Shown here: piece by piece, positions 11,401 to 21,058 of the stretch
Layout: each line of letters starts with the position of its first letter
Numbering within the stretch: position 1 is the stretch's first letter
Assembly (NCBI RefSeq): GCF_017654505.1
Contig: NC_054572.1
Span: 998,864 to 1,062,863, forward strand
Length of the DNA: 64,000 bases
Source: Polyodon spathula
Lineage: Eukaryota > Chordata > Actinopteri > Acipenseriformes > Polyodontidae
Direction of reading: 5' to 3'
Made by a program: the position numbers and the translations under genes
Notes under the pieces: generated by a model
What the model was told of the DNA's origin: nothing
The model's database searches: none
Seen by the model: only the letters and a program-made list of their open reading frames with translations

Positions 11401-13622
11401 CATGCTGGGCTTACCATTGGTGTTCGTGTGTCTAATGGACACATAGCCGCTGATCACCCTCTTTGTGTAACAGCAGGTTGTGAAAGGCATGTTTGATTGA
11501 CTGAACTTTCTTTTGTCAAGATGCAGAAGCCCGTGCTTTGGCCAAGGAGAGACAGAAGAAAGATAATCACAACCAGAGTGAGTTTCTTTATTGCCTTCTA
11601 TCGTATAAAGGACTGCCATCGACAGGGGTTGGCAATGTCATTCTAGTTCTCTCTAAATATTTAACAGGCAATATACAGCACTTTGGTGTATAGTTAACCC
11701 AGGGTACTTGCAAGAGCTGCAAAAATACATTTTATTTACAACAATTAAAAAAAAAAAAACTGTGTGTATATAGCACTATTAACTTAGGGACAGGGTCCAG
11801 TGAAAAGTTCAAAACAAGCTGTTATCAGCACTTAAAAATGAACTTGAATTTCATGTCATTATGTTTTAAAATGCTGTATGAGTTGCATTGAAAGGAGCAC
11901 CTTGCTTTCAAAGTGACGGTGTAGTAGATACCTTTTCTGATGCTGTAACCAGGCTAATCCTTACAGGACATTGGAACAGATATACCAAGGTCTTTACACC
12001 AAAGTAATCGTTTGCAGGATTTTGTTCAAGGAGAATAAAACTGTAAGTGTTGCCATACAATACCCAACACAGGTACAGTCTACACCAGGTTTTATCTGCA
12101 CTCAGTTATGCTGAAGTTGCCATTGCCTGAGCTAAGCAATGCCAGAACATGCACAAGGAATCCACTGTAAGGAAAACAGTTACTGCCGCCATGGCTGTTT
12201 CTTGATTATATTTATCGTAATTATTTCTGTATTGTTTTTTTTTCTTCTTTTTTTCCAATGATCAGTTGAAAGAAGACGGAGATTTAACATCAATGATCGC
12301 ATCAAGGAGTTAGGAACCATGATCCCAAAGACTAATGATCTGTGAGTTGTAGTAAATATAATCTATTTTTTCATGGTATACTGTAGGACGCTGAATGCAT
12401 TGTTACTTTTTTTAAAAACCAGGAGGGACAGAATCCCTTCAGAACCAGGGTTGGGTAGCCCTGCCTTAAGTATTACGTTTAAGTATAAGACCGTTAAACT
12501 CAAGGAGCACTTCTGGAGAAAACTAAGGGCGGGTTGACCTCTGTGTTTTATGCAACTGGCCACAGCGATCCAACATCTTGGTTTAAAAAAAAAAAAAACT
12601 ACATAAAGAAGTAAAGGAACAGATGCTGAATTGAGACGGTCCATTTTAACAAATGAATCTGTCATCCTCCAGGGATGTGCGCTGGAACAAGGGGACGATC
12701 CTCAAGGCATCTGTGGATTACATCAAGAGGATGCAGAAAGACATGCACAGATCCAGGGAGGTAGAAACCAACTTAAAGAGAATGGAGATGACAAACAAGC
12801 AGCTGTGGGTTCGGATTCAGGTAAGGGCCGTGCTCCAGGGGTGAGCAGCGCAGCAATCCTCCACTCTCTGAGTACCGCACTGCTGCTGCTGTTCTGTATT
12901 CACTGAAATATTGAACATTAGCTCCACGCGCCTCTTAGCCATGTCAGGATGAGACAAACAAAAGGGTGAATACTACCACAGAATTGCAAACTGAGAAGAA
13001 AAAGTAAATCATTTCATTTATAACGGGAGGGGGGAAAAAAGTGATGCAGTGTTGATTTTAAAGGGATCATCCATAACTTGAAAGCGCTCAATCGGAATTC
13101 TAAGGTTAAAGTATCAAACTAGTTTCAGCTAGTGCACTTCAGCACATCAGTGTACTTCCATTGAAGACGACCTTCTGTAAATTTCAGGAGCTGGAAATGC
13201 AAGCCCGAGTCCACGGCCTCGCCTCCAGCTCCCCCTCGGGACTGGGCGGGGTGGAGATGCTGGGGCCACTTATTAAGCAGGAGTCCGGCTTGGAGGACAA
13301 GGCATCGCTGGAGGCGCTTCAGCAGCAGCACCAGCACCACCAGCAGCAGCAGCAGCTCTCCCATCACGAGCAGCAGTACCCTCAGCACCTCGACTTCACA
13401 CAGACACTGGAGCTCTGTGACAGCGCAGCCGGCTTCCAGGACCCGCTCTCCCACTTCACCGACCTCACCTTCACCTCCCCTCACAAAAACGACTATATGC
13501 TCATGGAGGACGCGCTGTCCCCCCTCGGAGGGGACCCCCTCCTCTCTGCCATGTCCCCCGACCCCTCGGTTGTCAGCAGCCGCCGTAGCAGTTTCAGCAT
13601 GGAAGATTCTGATGTCCAGTGA
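2213..13622 (+). CDS. tfeb: TFEB orthologue, whole coding region (8 coding exons, 458 aa)
   Basis: This is a MiT/TFE-family bHLH-leucine-zipper transcription factor. In vertebrates TFEB drives lysosome and autophagy genes through CLEAR/E-box sites and shuttles between lysosome surface, cytosol and nucleus under mTORC1 control. The spliced exons give a protein that starts [15 protein letters not shown] and ends [15 protein letters not shown]. Order by residue: Rag/mTORC1-binding N-terminus 1-30; Gln-rich stretch about 14-38; MiT-conserved segment 66-100; PNSPMA phospho-site and export-like segment 134-143; acidic activation segment 151-175; SNSCPAN 14-3-3-type site around S208; basic region 229-247; helix-loop-helix about 248-290; leucine zipper about 291-325; Ser-rich tail 444-451. 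TFEB is preferred over MITF and TFE3 because of [35 protein letters not shown] and RVHGL. Human TFEB is 476 aa, so the length fits. All junctions are GT-AG and phase-compatible. No frameshift or internal stop is seen. Confidence 0.95.
3311..3349. repeat. (TGAC)n microsatellite
   Basis: Nearly perfect TGAC units with a single variant (TGAG). Confidence 0.9.
3500..3632 (-). repeat. tRNA-derived SINE fragment
   Basis: On the minus strand, GGCAGCACAGTGGGTTAATGC (about 3600-3620) is an A-box-like sequence and GAGGTCCAAGC (about 3569-3579) a degenerate B box. CTTTCACCGCTGGAGG between the boxes resembles TTTCACCTCTGGAGGG in the fragment at 34885-34957, suggesting one family. Confidence 0.55.
5049..5303 (+). 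CDS. tfeb: TFEB coding exon 2 (residues 66-150)
   Basis: Acceptor CTGACAG ends at 5048 and the GTAGCT donor is at 5304; the exon is 255 nt, phase 0 at both ends. It starts [15 protein letters not shown], the segment shared by MITF and TFE3 (human TFEB has VQSYLENPTSYHLQQ), followed by [15 protein letters not shown] Pro-rich linker follows, then [19 protein letters not shown]. Ser136 in NSPMA corresponds to human TFEB Ser142, and Ser116-Pro117 to Ser122-Pro123; both are known mTORC1/ERK-type phosphosites. The hydrophobic series M138, L141, I143 corresponds to the phosphorylation-dependent nuclear export signal of TFEB. Confidence 0.94.
5304..6714 (+). other. tfeb: TFEB intron 2
   Basis: AT-rich intron. 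A short stretch at about 5550-5600 has weak SINE-like character. No exon is supported. Confidence 0.8.
6715..6807 (+). CDS. tfeb: TFEB coding exon 3, acidic activation segment (residues 151-181)
   Basis: Acceptor CATTCAG ends at 6714; the GTAAGT donor starts at 6808. The exon is 93 nt and phase 0 on both sides. It encodes [18 protein letters not shown] followed by [13 protein letters not shown]. This is the acidic amphipathic activation domain of the MiT/TFE family, which recruits p300/CBP-type coactivators. It is the full-length form found in MITF and TFE3 (SLESSYN present), whereas mammalian TFEB is shortened here (LDDVIDNIMRLDDVLGYI). Confidence 0.93.
6808..11044 (+). other. tfeb: TFEB intron 3
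   Basis: Longest intron within the coding region (4.2 kb). It contains poly-T and A-rich runs and an interspersed repeat (about 8545-8690) that resembles one at 45240-45425. The small open frames here have no recognisable similarity or exon context. Confidence 0.8.
8545..8690. repeat. Unclassified interspersed repeat
   Basis: It shares TGGCTCTTCCAAT and a following CCAGCT...TTAATT-rich arrangement with 45240-45425, and has the CAGGACTTTGTTCCAGCTC type of sequence common in fish interspersed repeats. The family is not identified and the boundaries are approximate. Confidence 0.4.
11045..11162 (+). CDS. tfeb: TFEB coding exon 4 (residues 182-220, plus 1 nt of codon 221)
   Basis: The acceptor TTTTATTCAAG ends at 11044 and the GTAAGC donor is at 11163; the exon is 118 nt and ends in phase 1. 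It encodes [13 protein letters not shown], a short Gly/Pro linker, then [17 protein letters not shown]. Ser208 in SNSCPAN matches human TFEB Ser211, the mTORC1-phosphorylated 14-3-3 docking site that holds the protein in the cytosol. IKRE (residues 215-218) fits the SUMO-acceptor consensus and matches the known MITF/TFE3 site; human TFEB has QKRE. Confidence 0.93.
11163..11520 (+). other. tfeb: TFEB intron 4
   Basis: A 358-nt intron with canonical ends. No additional exon is visible. Confidence 0.85.
11521..11577 (+). CDS. tfeb: TFEB coding exon 5, start of basic region (codons 221-240 in part)
   Basis: Acceptor TTTTGTCAAG ends at 11520; donor GTGAGT starts at 11578. The exon is 57 nt and carries the last two bases of codon 221, 18 full codons and the first base of codon 240. 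It encodes (D)[18 protein letters not shown], the run-in to the DNA-binding basic region and nuclear localisation signal. The last full codon is CAG (Gln) where human MITF, TFE3 and TFEB have Leu (NHNLIERRRR). The donor is unambiguous, so the change lies in the sequence and not in the choice of junction. No MITF-like alternative 18-nt (ACIFPTE) extension is visible. Confidence 0.92.
11578..12265 (+). other. tfeb: TFEB intron 5
   Basis: A 688-nt intron splitting the basic region, at the same place as in other MiT/TFE genes. It ends in a strong T-rich tract. Nothing else is recognised. Confidence 0.85.
12266..12341 (+). CDS. tfeb: TFEB coding exon 6, basic region and helix 1 (codons 240-265)
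   Basis: A long T-rich tract and ATCAG acceptor end at 12265; donor GTGAGT begins at 12342. The exon is 76 nt. It encodes (I)[24 protein letters not shown](L). The contacts expected for CACGTG binding by this family are present: His237 (previous exon), Glu241 and the Arg242-Arg245 run, which is also the core of the nuclear localisation signal. Helix 1 continues [10 protein letters not shown]. Confidence 0.95.
12342..12672 (+). other. tfeb: TFEB intron 6
   Basis: A 331-nt intron. CCAGGGTTGGGTAGCCCTGCC (about 12448) resembles the start of a common fish interspersed repeat. Confidence 0.8.
12673..12820 (+). CDS. tfeb: TFEB coding exon 7, loop, helix 2 and zipper (residues 266-314)
   Basis: Acceptor CCTCCAG ends at 12672; donor GTAAGG starts at 12821. 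The exon is 148 nt: one base finishing codon 265, then 49 codons. It encodes [20 protein letters not shown], then [26 protein letters not shown]. This is loop plus helix 2, running into the leucine zipper that restricts dimerisation to MITF/TFEB/TFE3/[17 protein letters not shown] and RIQ are diagnostic of TFEB as against MITF (KLQRE, LEHANRHLLLRIQ). Confidence 0.95.
12821..13187 (+). other. tfeb: TFEB intron 7
   Basis: A 367-nt intron. The reading frame continues about 20 nt past the donor and then stops, so retention would truncate the zipper. Confidence 0.85.
13188..13622 (+). CDS. tfeb: TFEB last coding exon (residues 315-458 and stop)
   Basis: Acceptor TAAATTTCAG ends at 13187; TGA is at 13620-13622. 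The exon encodes 144 residues. It begins [18 protein letters not shown], the end of the zipper and a TFEB-type sequence. IKQE (residues 343-346) is a SUMO-consensus site matching human TFEB Lys347 (VKQE). A His/Gln-rich low-complexity tract follows (about 359-377), where mammalian TFEB has a Pro-rich region. The tail [12 protein letters not shown] then [16 protein letters not shown] keeps the C-terminal serines (448, 449, 451 matching human 466, 467, 469) used by AMPK, AKT, PKC and mTOR. Confidence 0.95.
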   Translation, partial: ELEMQARVHGLASSSPSGLGGVEMLGPLIKQESGLEDKASLEALQQQHQHHQQQQQLSHHEQQYPQHLDFTQTLELCDSAAGFQDPLSHFTDLTFTSPHKNDYMLMEDALSPLGGDPLLSAMSPDPSVVSSRRSSFSMEDSDVQ

Positions 13623-13870
13623 CCCCCCACCACCCCTCCTCCACCCCCCTTCCCACCGCAAGTGTGTGTGTGTGTGCGTGCACTGAAGGGAAATTACCAT
13701 TGACCGCTTTCATTTGACACTGACATATTTTTAAAAAAAGGTATGCTTTCTTACACTAGACTGTTTGTTTTAAAAGGTGAACATTTAAAAGGTTCCATGT
13801 CCAAATTGTACAGGATATAAACTTGATTTCAAATCATGAATGTGGAAACAAGGCAATAGTCATTTTTGAG

Positions 13871-13930
13871 AATAAATTAATTTCTTTGTTGTTTTTACTT
13901 TCTGTAGAGGTAAGTAGAGATTACAATAAA
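13871..13930 (+). terminator. Two proximal poly(A) signals
   Basis: AATAAA occurs at 13871-13876 and 13925-13930, about 250-310 nt after the stop codon. Either could produce a short 3' UTR isoform. Confidence 0.35.
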
Positions 13931-13991
13931 TAGTTTGGGTAGCTGAAGTCAGAATAATGGATATTAGTAAGTAACATGTACCTTGCGGTCA

Positions 13992-13994
<3 letters not shown>

Positions 13995-14065
<71 letters not shown>
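13995..14065. repeat. (TA)n microsatellite in 3' UTR
   Basis: About 35 TA units within the likely 3' UTR of TFEB. Confidence 0.95.
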
Positions 14066-14067
<2 letters not shown>

Positions 14068-14306
14068 ATTTGGACTTAAAAAAAAACAAAAAAATCCTTA
14101 TAGCATTTCTCTCCCAAAGCACTGGAAATCTGTATTTTTTTTTTAGAAGACATTTTATATCTATCCAATTGTTTAAAAAAAAGTACAAAAAAGGCTCTGG
14201 TGTGTCTCTTTTAATTGTGTTTCATTTTTATGTTCGGTAATTTTTGTTTTTTTAAATCTCGTTGACTGCCATTGTAAAACTCGCTAGTCCGCAGTTCCCT
14301 CGCTCA

Positions 14307-14320
14307 ACAGCAGGGGGAGC
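14307..14320 (+). promoter_or_regulatory. CTCF-like motif
   Basis: ACAGCAGGGGGAGC matches 12 of 14 positions of the CTCF core CCASYAGRGGGCRS by eye. It is a motif match only. Confidence 0.3.
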
Positions 14321-14932
14321 TGCTGCTCTGGTAGCCATAATGCTTCCCCCGCCCCCAAAGAATCATGACCTCATTTGGCAAGAAGATGCCTTGCAGGAAA
14401 CTTGTTTTTAGTTATTTTTTATATTGATCTGTAGATATTGAAATGAATTTATTAATGGGTGATTTTTTATTTTATTGTATTGTATTCTATTTAAATGTGC
14501 TTTGTGAATGTGAATTTTTAGATAGCAAGCAAATTGCAATAGGTATAGCTTAAGATTTTGGAATCAAGTACCCACAGTATGCTTTTCTTGGTTCTGCACA
14601 ACAGCAAAAAAAGTTTTGTGATAGAACTGCTATGAAACCGAAGTACTCAAGGACTTCCCGTTTTTATTTTTGAGGTGCACAAAAAAGATTCTGTTATAAG
14701 TAACTCCACATTTAGAGTACGTATCAACTTGTCACTTGTACAGCAGGTGACACTTTTTACGATACTATTAGTTACTGACCAGTTGAAGCGCCGTTGTGAA
14801 CGAGTGGTGTCGAAGCATCCCAGGCAAACAAAAATGTGGATATTCTTTCAGAATATTTTTTTTTTTCTAACATAACATATCTTTAATTTAGCATCTGAAA
14901 AAGACATTGTAACATTATTTTTTAAATTTGTT

Positions 14933-14968
<36 letters not shown>

Positions 14969-15441
14969 GAAGTATTACAGCATTTTATACACTCCATGCT
15001 GAAAACTAAGAGCCTCATTCGTTATGTACAGTTGTGAAAGACAGGCTGGGGAGATCTAGTTACTGAGCTGCAGTGTCATTAAAGGGGCAAAAAGACCGAG
15101 CTTTAAAATACACTTGGTTAAAATACATGTTATGCCAATGGAAAGGAAAAGTTTTTGGGGAAAGAAACAGCAACTTTGAAAACTGCCTAGAGTCCCCAGT
15201 TAAACCACTCAGTTAGTTCGCTTGTAGAAACAGTGACACCTAGTGGCCAGTTTGCCTCACTGCATGCGGTTCACCAGCATCGCTGCTAAATGTTTTTCCA
15301 AGTTTATTTTGTTGTGGCAACAGAACATTTCAAAGGGGAGTCCAGATTCTATTTTTTGCTTCCCTGCACATTTATATTAACTGCCTTGGTGTATCTTGGA
15401 GATATGGTTATTTTTTTAATTTTACATTTTTTTTTGCAAAG

Positions 15442-15447
15442 CAATAA
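15442..15447 (+). terminator. Candidate poly(A) signal AATAAA
   Basis: AATAAA is preceded by a T-rich stretch and followed by TTTTTAGGTGTGCTGGAATG, a T/GT-rich downstream element. It is the best distal polyadenylation candidate for TFEB. Confidence 0.4.
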
Positions 15448-15578
15448 AGAGTTTTTAGGTGTGCTGGAATGTAATCTGGTTACCTGACTTGACAGCACCA
15501 GCCGGAGTTATAATATTAATATATTAAAATATGTATATACATTTAAAGGTTTTATAAAGGTATATTATATATTATAGT

Positions 15579-15579
<1 letters not shown>

Positions 15580-15652
<73 letters not shown>
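15580..15652. repeat. (TA)n microsatellite
   Basis: A TA tract of about 70 nt just downstream of the candidate distal poly(A) signal. Confidence 0.95.
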
Positions 15653-15654
<2 letters not shown>

Positions 15655-15708
15655 ACAACAAACAAAAAGGAGAAGCATGCTGACAAACTGACCCCTTGGA
15701 TTGAGTTG

Positions 15709-15710
<2 letters not shown>

Positions 15711-15743
<33 letters not shown>
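15711..15743. repeat. (GA)n microsatellite
   Basis: About 16 perfect GA units. Confidence 0.95.
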
Positions 15744-15746
<3 letters not shown>

Positions 15747-15747
15747 T

Positions 15748-17400
15748 CCAACCAGTTCAGCGGCTTGCTGTTGTGACAGGTCTGCGTGGAAGCTGAGCCT
15801 TTTCTAACGCTGTCAGTCAAATCCAGTTGCATGACTCGTGAGTGACACCCTGCTCATTATTAAGTGCAGCTCATTTGTAACTCTTACTCATGGAGTTCTA
15901 TTTTGTAGTCAGTGTATAAATTCGGAGCTAGAGGATTGGCAGTGTATTTAAATACAGTATTTGATCTAACTTCTCTGCTCAGGTTAGCCAGGCAACTTTT
16001 GGACAAGTGTGAATTAATAAATGTGACTTGAAATGTGAAGAGGACAGTGTCATTTTTTTACAACAAAAGGCTTTGATCTAGAAATATTCTTATCTGCTAC
16101 ACTGTGTGAGCCATTGAGAGGCAATTCCCACTTTATTGCCCCGTCATAAAATAACATTTGGTTGTTTAGTCATTGTTTGCACTTCCAGAACTAAAGGCGT
16201 GTTAGGAAGAACACAGTGAAAAAACGACCCAGAACTCAAAGCAATGTTAGCCACAATATTCAGCTTTCCTTCCACAATCTGACCTACACTGAGCTAATGA
16301 TGTACACCTGGGTCTTCTACCCAGACTGAATTAACTACAGCCTTCCTGACTGCATATTGTAATCCTTGCTAAGTTAAAACAAAATATCTTGCAGTCTCCG
16401 TACGGCACTGTACTTAGCAAGCCCTTTGATGAAAGTCAAGGCATGGAACTGTACAGCATTGTTTAAAATGAAGGTTGGGCATTAAGACCTGTGAGACCCA
16501 GGATCAAAGAGCCAGGTTGAGATTCACAGAAGCCACTACTGGACATGCTGTTCTTCTTTCAACTCTGATATATGATCAGGTATCAGAACTTGTGTTATTC
16601 TTCCTTCAACGCACTCGAGTGCATGGTTGGTGCCTGCTCTGAACACAGTTGGTCTTGGAACTGAGTGTCTGGAGCTCGAGATACTACTACAGTAGGATTG
16701 TAGTTCAAAACAAGAAAGCTGATTTCACTGTAAACCAGAGCTTGTATCAGGTCCCACGCTGTCCTGTAATATCTCAGCCCTCTAGATAGCACACTAACCC
16801 TTCATGCACCGCGACCTTGTAAAGGGACGGAGCCTAAAAAACCTCTCCTAGTCTTCATATGGGGACACATGGAAGACGCAAATGCATGATAGCCTCAGGT
16901 CAGCAAATGCAAAGCAACTGTAAGCATTTCAAATAAAAAGTATATCTCAGATAAACAATTCCGGGCTCACAAAAAAAGAACAGATCAGGCAATGGGGGCT
17001 TTGTTTTTCTCCAGAAAAAGAAAAAAAAAACAGCCAAGCCCTGGGACATTACAACTGTATACAGCACATAAGTTTGAATTAGTTATTGCCAGGAAAGCAG
17101 TGTTGGGTGACTTGCAGTGTTTTTCAGTCCCCACAGAGCAGCAGTGAATACTAAACAGGGAGCTGCTCCTAATTTTAATCTCCACTCCGTACAAAGACAT
17201 TTCCCAGTCAAATCATTTTAAAAATGCAGTCATTTTGAGTGTATTATTTCTGCTTGTTGTTGTATTACTTGCATAAAAAAAAAGATAGATCTGCTGTACC
17301 ACACCCCACAGTCTTTGTGCTAGACATAACTGAAATAAACTTTGATATTCACCAAAGGATTAAGCCTGCAAGCCTCATGTGTTCTGTTGTATTGTATAAA
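15748..17400. other. Non-coding, no gene seen
   Basis: Single-copy-looking AT-rich sequence after TFEB. There is a further AATAAA at 16016. Short open frames have no recognisable product. Confidence 0.6.
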
Positions 17401-17403
17401 TTA

Positions 17404-17404
<1 letters not shown>

Positions 17405-17484
<80 letters not shown>
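17405..17484. repeat. (ATT)n microsatellite
   Basis: About 26 perfect ATT units, ending in ATCATCC. Confidence 0.95.
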
Positions 17485-17685
17485 CATCCTCCTGCAAGGG
17501 TTTAGGAATTGTTTCATTCTAGACACTGGTCTCTGCATAACATTATGCCTGAAGCCACATAAGTGGGTGCTACATTTTTTAATAAAAAATCCAACAGCAA
17601 CAAAGCTGACAATATCTCTTAGATAATATACAGTTTGTGTTTTAATAATAAACAGTAAGAACCACCTCTGTAAGTTCACGGCTCC

Positions 17686-17699
17686 CCACTAGAGGGCCC
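17686..17699 (+). promoter_or_regulatory. CTCF-like motif
   Basis: CCACTAGAGGGCCC matches 13 of 14 positions of CCASYAGRGGGCRS. It is a motif match only. Confidence 0.35.
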
Positions 17700-18576
17700 C
17701 AGAGACCCAGCATTCTCATTTATCCATCTCACGAATACGCCTGTCACTCAACGTGGGCAAGAAGATGTTAAGTTAATTTGTTTTATGACAATTAAATAAA
17801 CTAGGGCTGCACGGCAATTAGCCTATTTTAAAATACCCATTTATTTGGGCAAACCCCTGTTGCCTGATAATCAGGTGTTAAAAATTGTCTTAATGTAAAA
17901 CGGTTCTTGAAACGACAGTAGTCCAATCAAAAAGTCTGCTTAAAGCTGCTGTAAATGGGAGTTTGTAATGCATTTCCCAACCTTCAATTAGATTCAGTAT
18001 CAATTTCACTGCCCCTCTTATAATGATTTAATATCTAGCAGCGGGCATTCTTCTTGCTGTTTGTCTCTGAGGGTACAGCACTGAAGAGTACGCAGGTATT
18101 GGAGTTCCCCCATGCTTTCTCCCATACAGCACATAATGCGCCACTCTGAGAGGGAAAGGGTTATTATAGCTAATGTAGAAATCCTCCTTCCATTCACTGT
18201 GCACATGCAGTTTGTCTTTTTTTAAAAATACATGTTGGCTCTTGGCTTTTGTTCAAAACGTCCCATGTATGCGGTGCAAATTTAAGGGCGCAGCTAGGTG
18301 AGGTTTGTGGAATTTCATTTGAATAGCTAGAACCCATTTAATGACAGAGCTGCTTATTTCCTCTGCTCTATTGCAGCAATGGAAACTTGGACCACACGAT
18401 GTTCAAGGGGCAGTGAAAAGGAGAACTGATTAAAGAAAATTGATGAGACATTAAGAATGTCTCTTCTGATTTATGGAAGCCATGCCAAGCAATCAGAAAA
18501 AATAACCACACATGTTGTACAGTGCCGGGTTGAATAAATACAAAAACAAATGCACTGTAAATGCCCTTTAATGAGA

Positions 18577-18644
18577 TATATATATTATATATATATATAT
18601 AATATTATATATAGATATATATATTATATATTATATATATATAC
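18577..18644. repeat. AT-rich imperfect palindromes
   Basis: TATATA and TATTATA blocks alternate, a likely slippage product of a TA microsatellite. Confidence 0.7.
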
Positions 18645-21044
18645 GCTGATTAGCCTCGATTGCAATCCGATTGCTGTGACTCATATTTTCCTGCATGTAG
18701 AAAGTTATTTCACGTTTTTTCTTTATCATGCTAATAGCTCTGTATCTAATAAATCCCTTTATTTATGCAGCGGCACGGATGTTATGTCTTGCATTTTCCC
18801 AATGCAGCAAGAATTGGTTTGCCTTGCATATCGTTTAAAGCAGTTTCATTTAAAAAAAAAAAGAGGGTCTCTTGGTTTGAATGCCAGAGGTAAAAGGTGT
18901 GTCCGCTCCAGACTAGCAGCCAGCAGCTTGTACATTCCCTTGCTCTTTTCACTTGGGTTCTATCAGTAGCAGGCTGGCTGAAGGAAGGAGCACATCTGCC
19001 AGGAGATCTGCGAACAGCGAGAGAAAAAGAAAACAAGCCGGCCGATCATTTTACTGATCCAACAAACAAAGAACAGAGCGGTCATTCACGGCGGGGAATG
19101 TGAACAGTATTAGATTATGTCAAATTAACTTTTTTTTTTTTTTTTTTTTCCTTAAAGCATTCTTCAAATTGCTGGCCGCTCCTATTGCCAGAGTTGGGGG
19201 GGGGGCTGTTTAGAATGATGCCTCTGTTTCAGTGGCTTTATTTCAATTACAGTCCCAGGCAGCAGATTCAAGGCATTGTTTGTCTGCGGAGGTTTGCAAG
19301 TGCCTGTGTTTATGGCCCCTTAGAAAGTAAGACAAGCTGAGGTAAATGCATAGTGTAATCATAGGAAAAGCATGGTAAAAGTGTAAGCATACTGTGCAGA
19401 AACACCACTGTAACCCTTTATAAGCGGTGCTAATGTGCTTTCACCTGAGAGCAGGAACTTCTCTTTTGACTAAGTTACTTGCCTCAGATACAGTATATGG
19501 AACCTAGGCAAGACCAGTGTATTTATAAAAACAAGTGCCAAGAGCAACTAGTGATCTTCCTCCAGCACAGCCACTCACTTCAAATGGGTACAGAGCCATT
19601 CCACATATTGAGCATCACAACCTTGTGCTCTTTCATATACAGTGAAACTAAAACAGAAGTGTGTGTGTGTAACACAAGTGCTAGTGATGCACACATTTTT
19701 ACAAGAGCTGATGCACTAGTGCAGCTGATGCAGAGCGATAGTAAGATTTACACGGAGGCATGAAACTTCCCAGGAACAGATCCAGCATTAGATTAACCAA
19801 CCATTCACTGATATACTTTAAGAGCCTTAGCTTCACATATTAAATATTTCAAACTGACTCGCTTAACCCCACACCTTTCATAGGATCCAGAATTCGTAAT
19901 ACTGTATTAGAACACCTTCTTACAATATATATATAATTTTTACATTAACGCTATAGGAGATGGACAGCCTTTCCATGTCTAGAGAATAGATGACATTGTT
20001 CAAGCTCAGGTTTGCACTTGGCTCTTCATCAGGCAGAGATCAAAATTTATTCCCAGGATGCGGCCTATGACCTCTCTCTGGGTTGAGTTTTTTTTTTTTT
20101 TATATGACTAATTAAGTACCTGGGATGAAAATGGTAAAATAAGAGGCCAATTTACAACCCACAAAATGGTGAGATCAAATCAGCTCAAGGAGCAATTAAT
20201 GTGTAGAGAGAGTAGAATAAAAGAGACTGAGGATATCAAGGCCTTCATTTAATACTGTACTTTAGAGCCATAAAGGATTAACTTGAAGGTCATATGCAAC
20301 TGAAGATGACCTTGAAGTGTAGTACCAATTAATTAATATAGCAACCTAACATAAGAAAGTTATTTGACGTTTTTGTATTTCGAACTGAGACACAGATAAT
20401 ATCCGGCTCAGCTATTACTCACTAGAGAATAAAAGGGCACTCAAATCTATGTATATGTACTTTCTCTAAATGCAAATGAAGTTTAAACAACTACTGAAAT
20501 CTCCTGACATTAACCCTTTGTTGTAATGCAGCCAGAATACTGGCCTATCAAACTGATTCTTTTCTTGCAGGTCATCTTATTGCATGTTCTTATTGATTAA
20601 TTGCTGGAAAACAAACAGATAAACAGCGGACAAGATTACAGCAGTACAAATATCATTCATTGGAAAAGCTTAAGGTGCAAACCTAATAAATGCAGATTTT
20701 CTATTTTCCAACTATGACTTTTCTGTGGTACAATCGAGCTACACATGTTGTACTGTACACCAAATACTGGATAGGCGTGAACAGAATCCAGCCAAGGAAT
20801 TAAGACTGCTTCTTTGTTTAGTGAGGTTTACCTGACTCCGAGAGACCTCCGCTTTCAACTTTCCACTCCAGCTGTGTTGTTTTTATACGTTAATCACTGT
20901 GAACCCACCCCTAAACCAAATAAACTGAAGTGATCAGAAATTATAACCAGATAGATACTGCTGTTGCAGAAGCTTAGCATTGGAGCGTGCTTTTCCCAGC
21001 CATCATTCTGCTTCTCAATTTAGCCTTTGCACCTTGTTCTCAGG

Positions 21045-21058
21045 CCTCCAGGGGGCGG
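21045..21058 (+). promoter_or_regulatory. CTCF-like motif
   Basis: CCTCCAGGGGGCGG matches 13 of 14 positions of CCASYAGRGGGCRS. It is a motif match only. Confidence 0.35.

Larger units (their letters stand above)
13623..15465 (+). other. tfeb: TFEB 3' UTR (end uncertain)
   Basis: The 3' UTR starts after the stop at 13622. It is AT-rich, with a long TA repeat (13995-14065) and a run of about 30 A (14936-14965). The hexamer AATAAA occurs at 13871, 13925, 15442 and 16016. The one at 15442-15447 is followed within 40 nt by a GT-rich stretch, as expected of a cleavage site, so I place the probable end near 15465. Use of the two early signals would give a UTR of about 0.3 kb. The choice is inference. 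Confidence 0.45.

Noticed and set aside
11200..11619. Minus-strand 139-codon frame across TFEB intron 4 and exon 5
   Set aside because: Overlaps the real exon on the other strand; no family resemblance.
13161..13187. Methionine start upstream of the last exon
   Set aside because: It lies in the intron before the acceptor at 13186-13187; the exon continues the spliced frame at codon 315.
2213..13622. Gene identified as MITF or TFE3
   Set aside because: Although some segments match MITF, the N-terminus, zipper (EMTNKQLW) and RVHGL sequence are those of TFEB.
13125..13700. Long minus-strand open frame over the last TFEB exon (191 codons)
   Set aside because: It is the antisense shadow of a GC-rich coding exon; the plus-strand frame matches TFEB.
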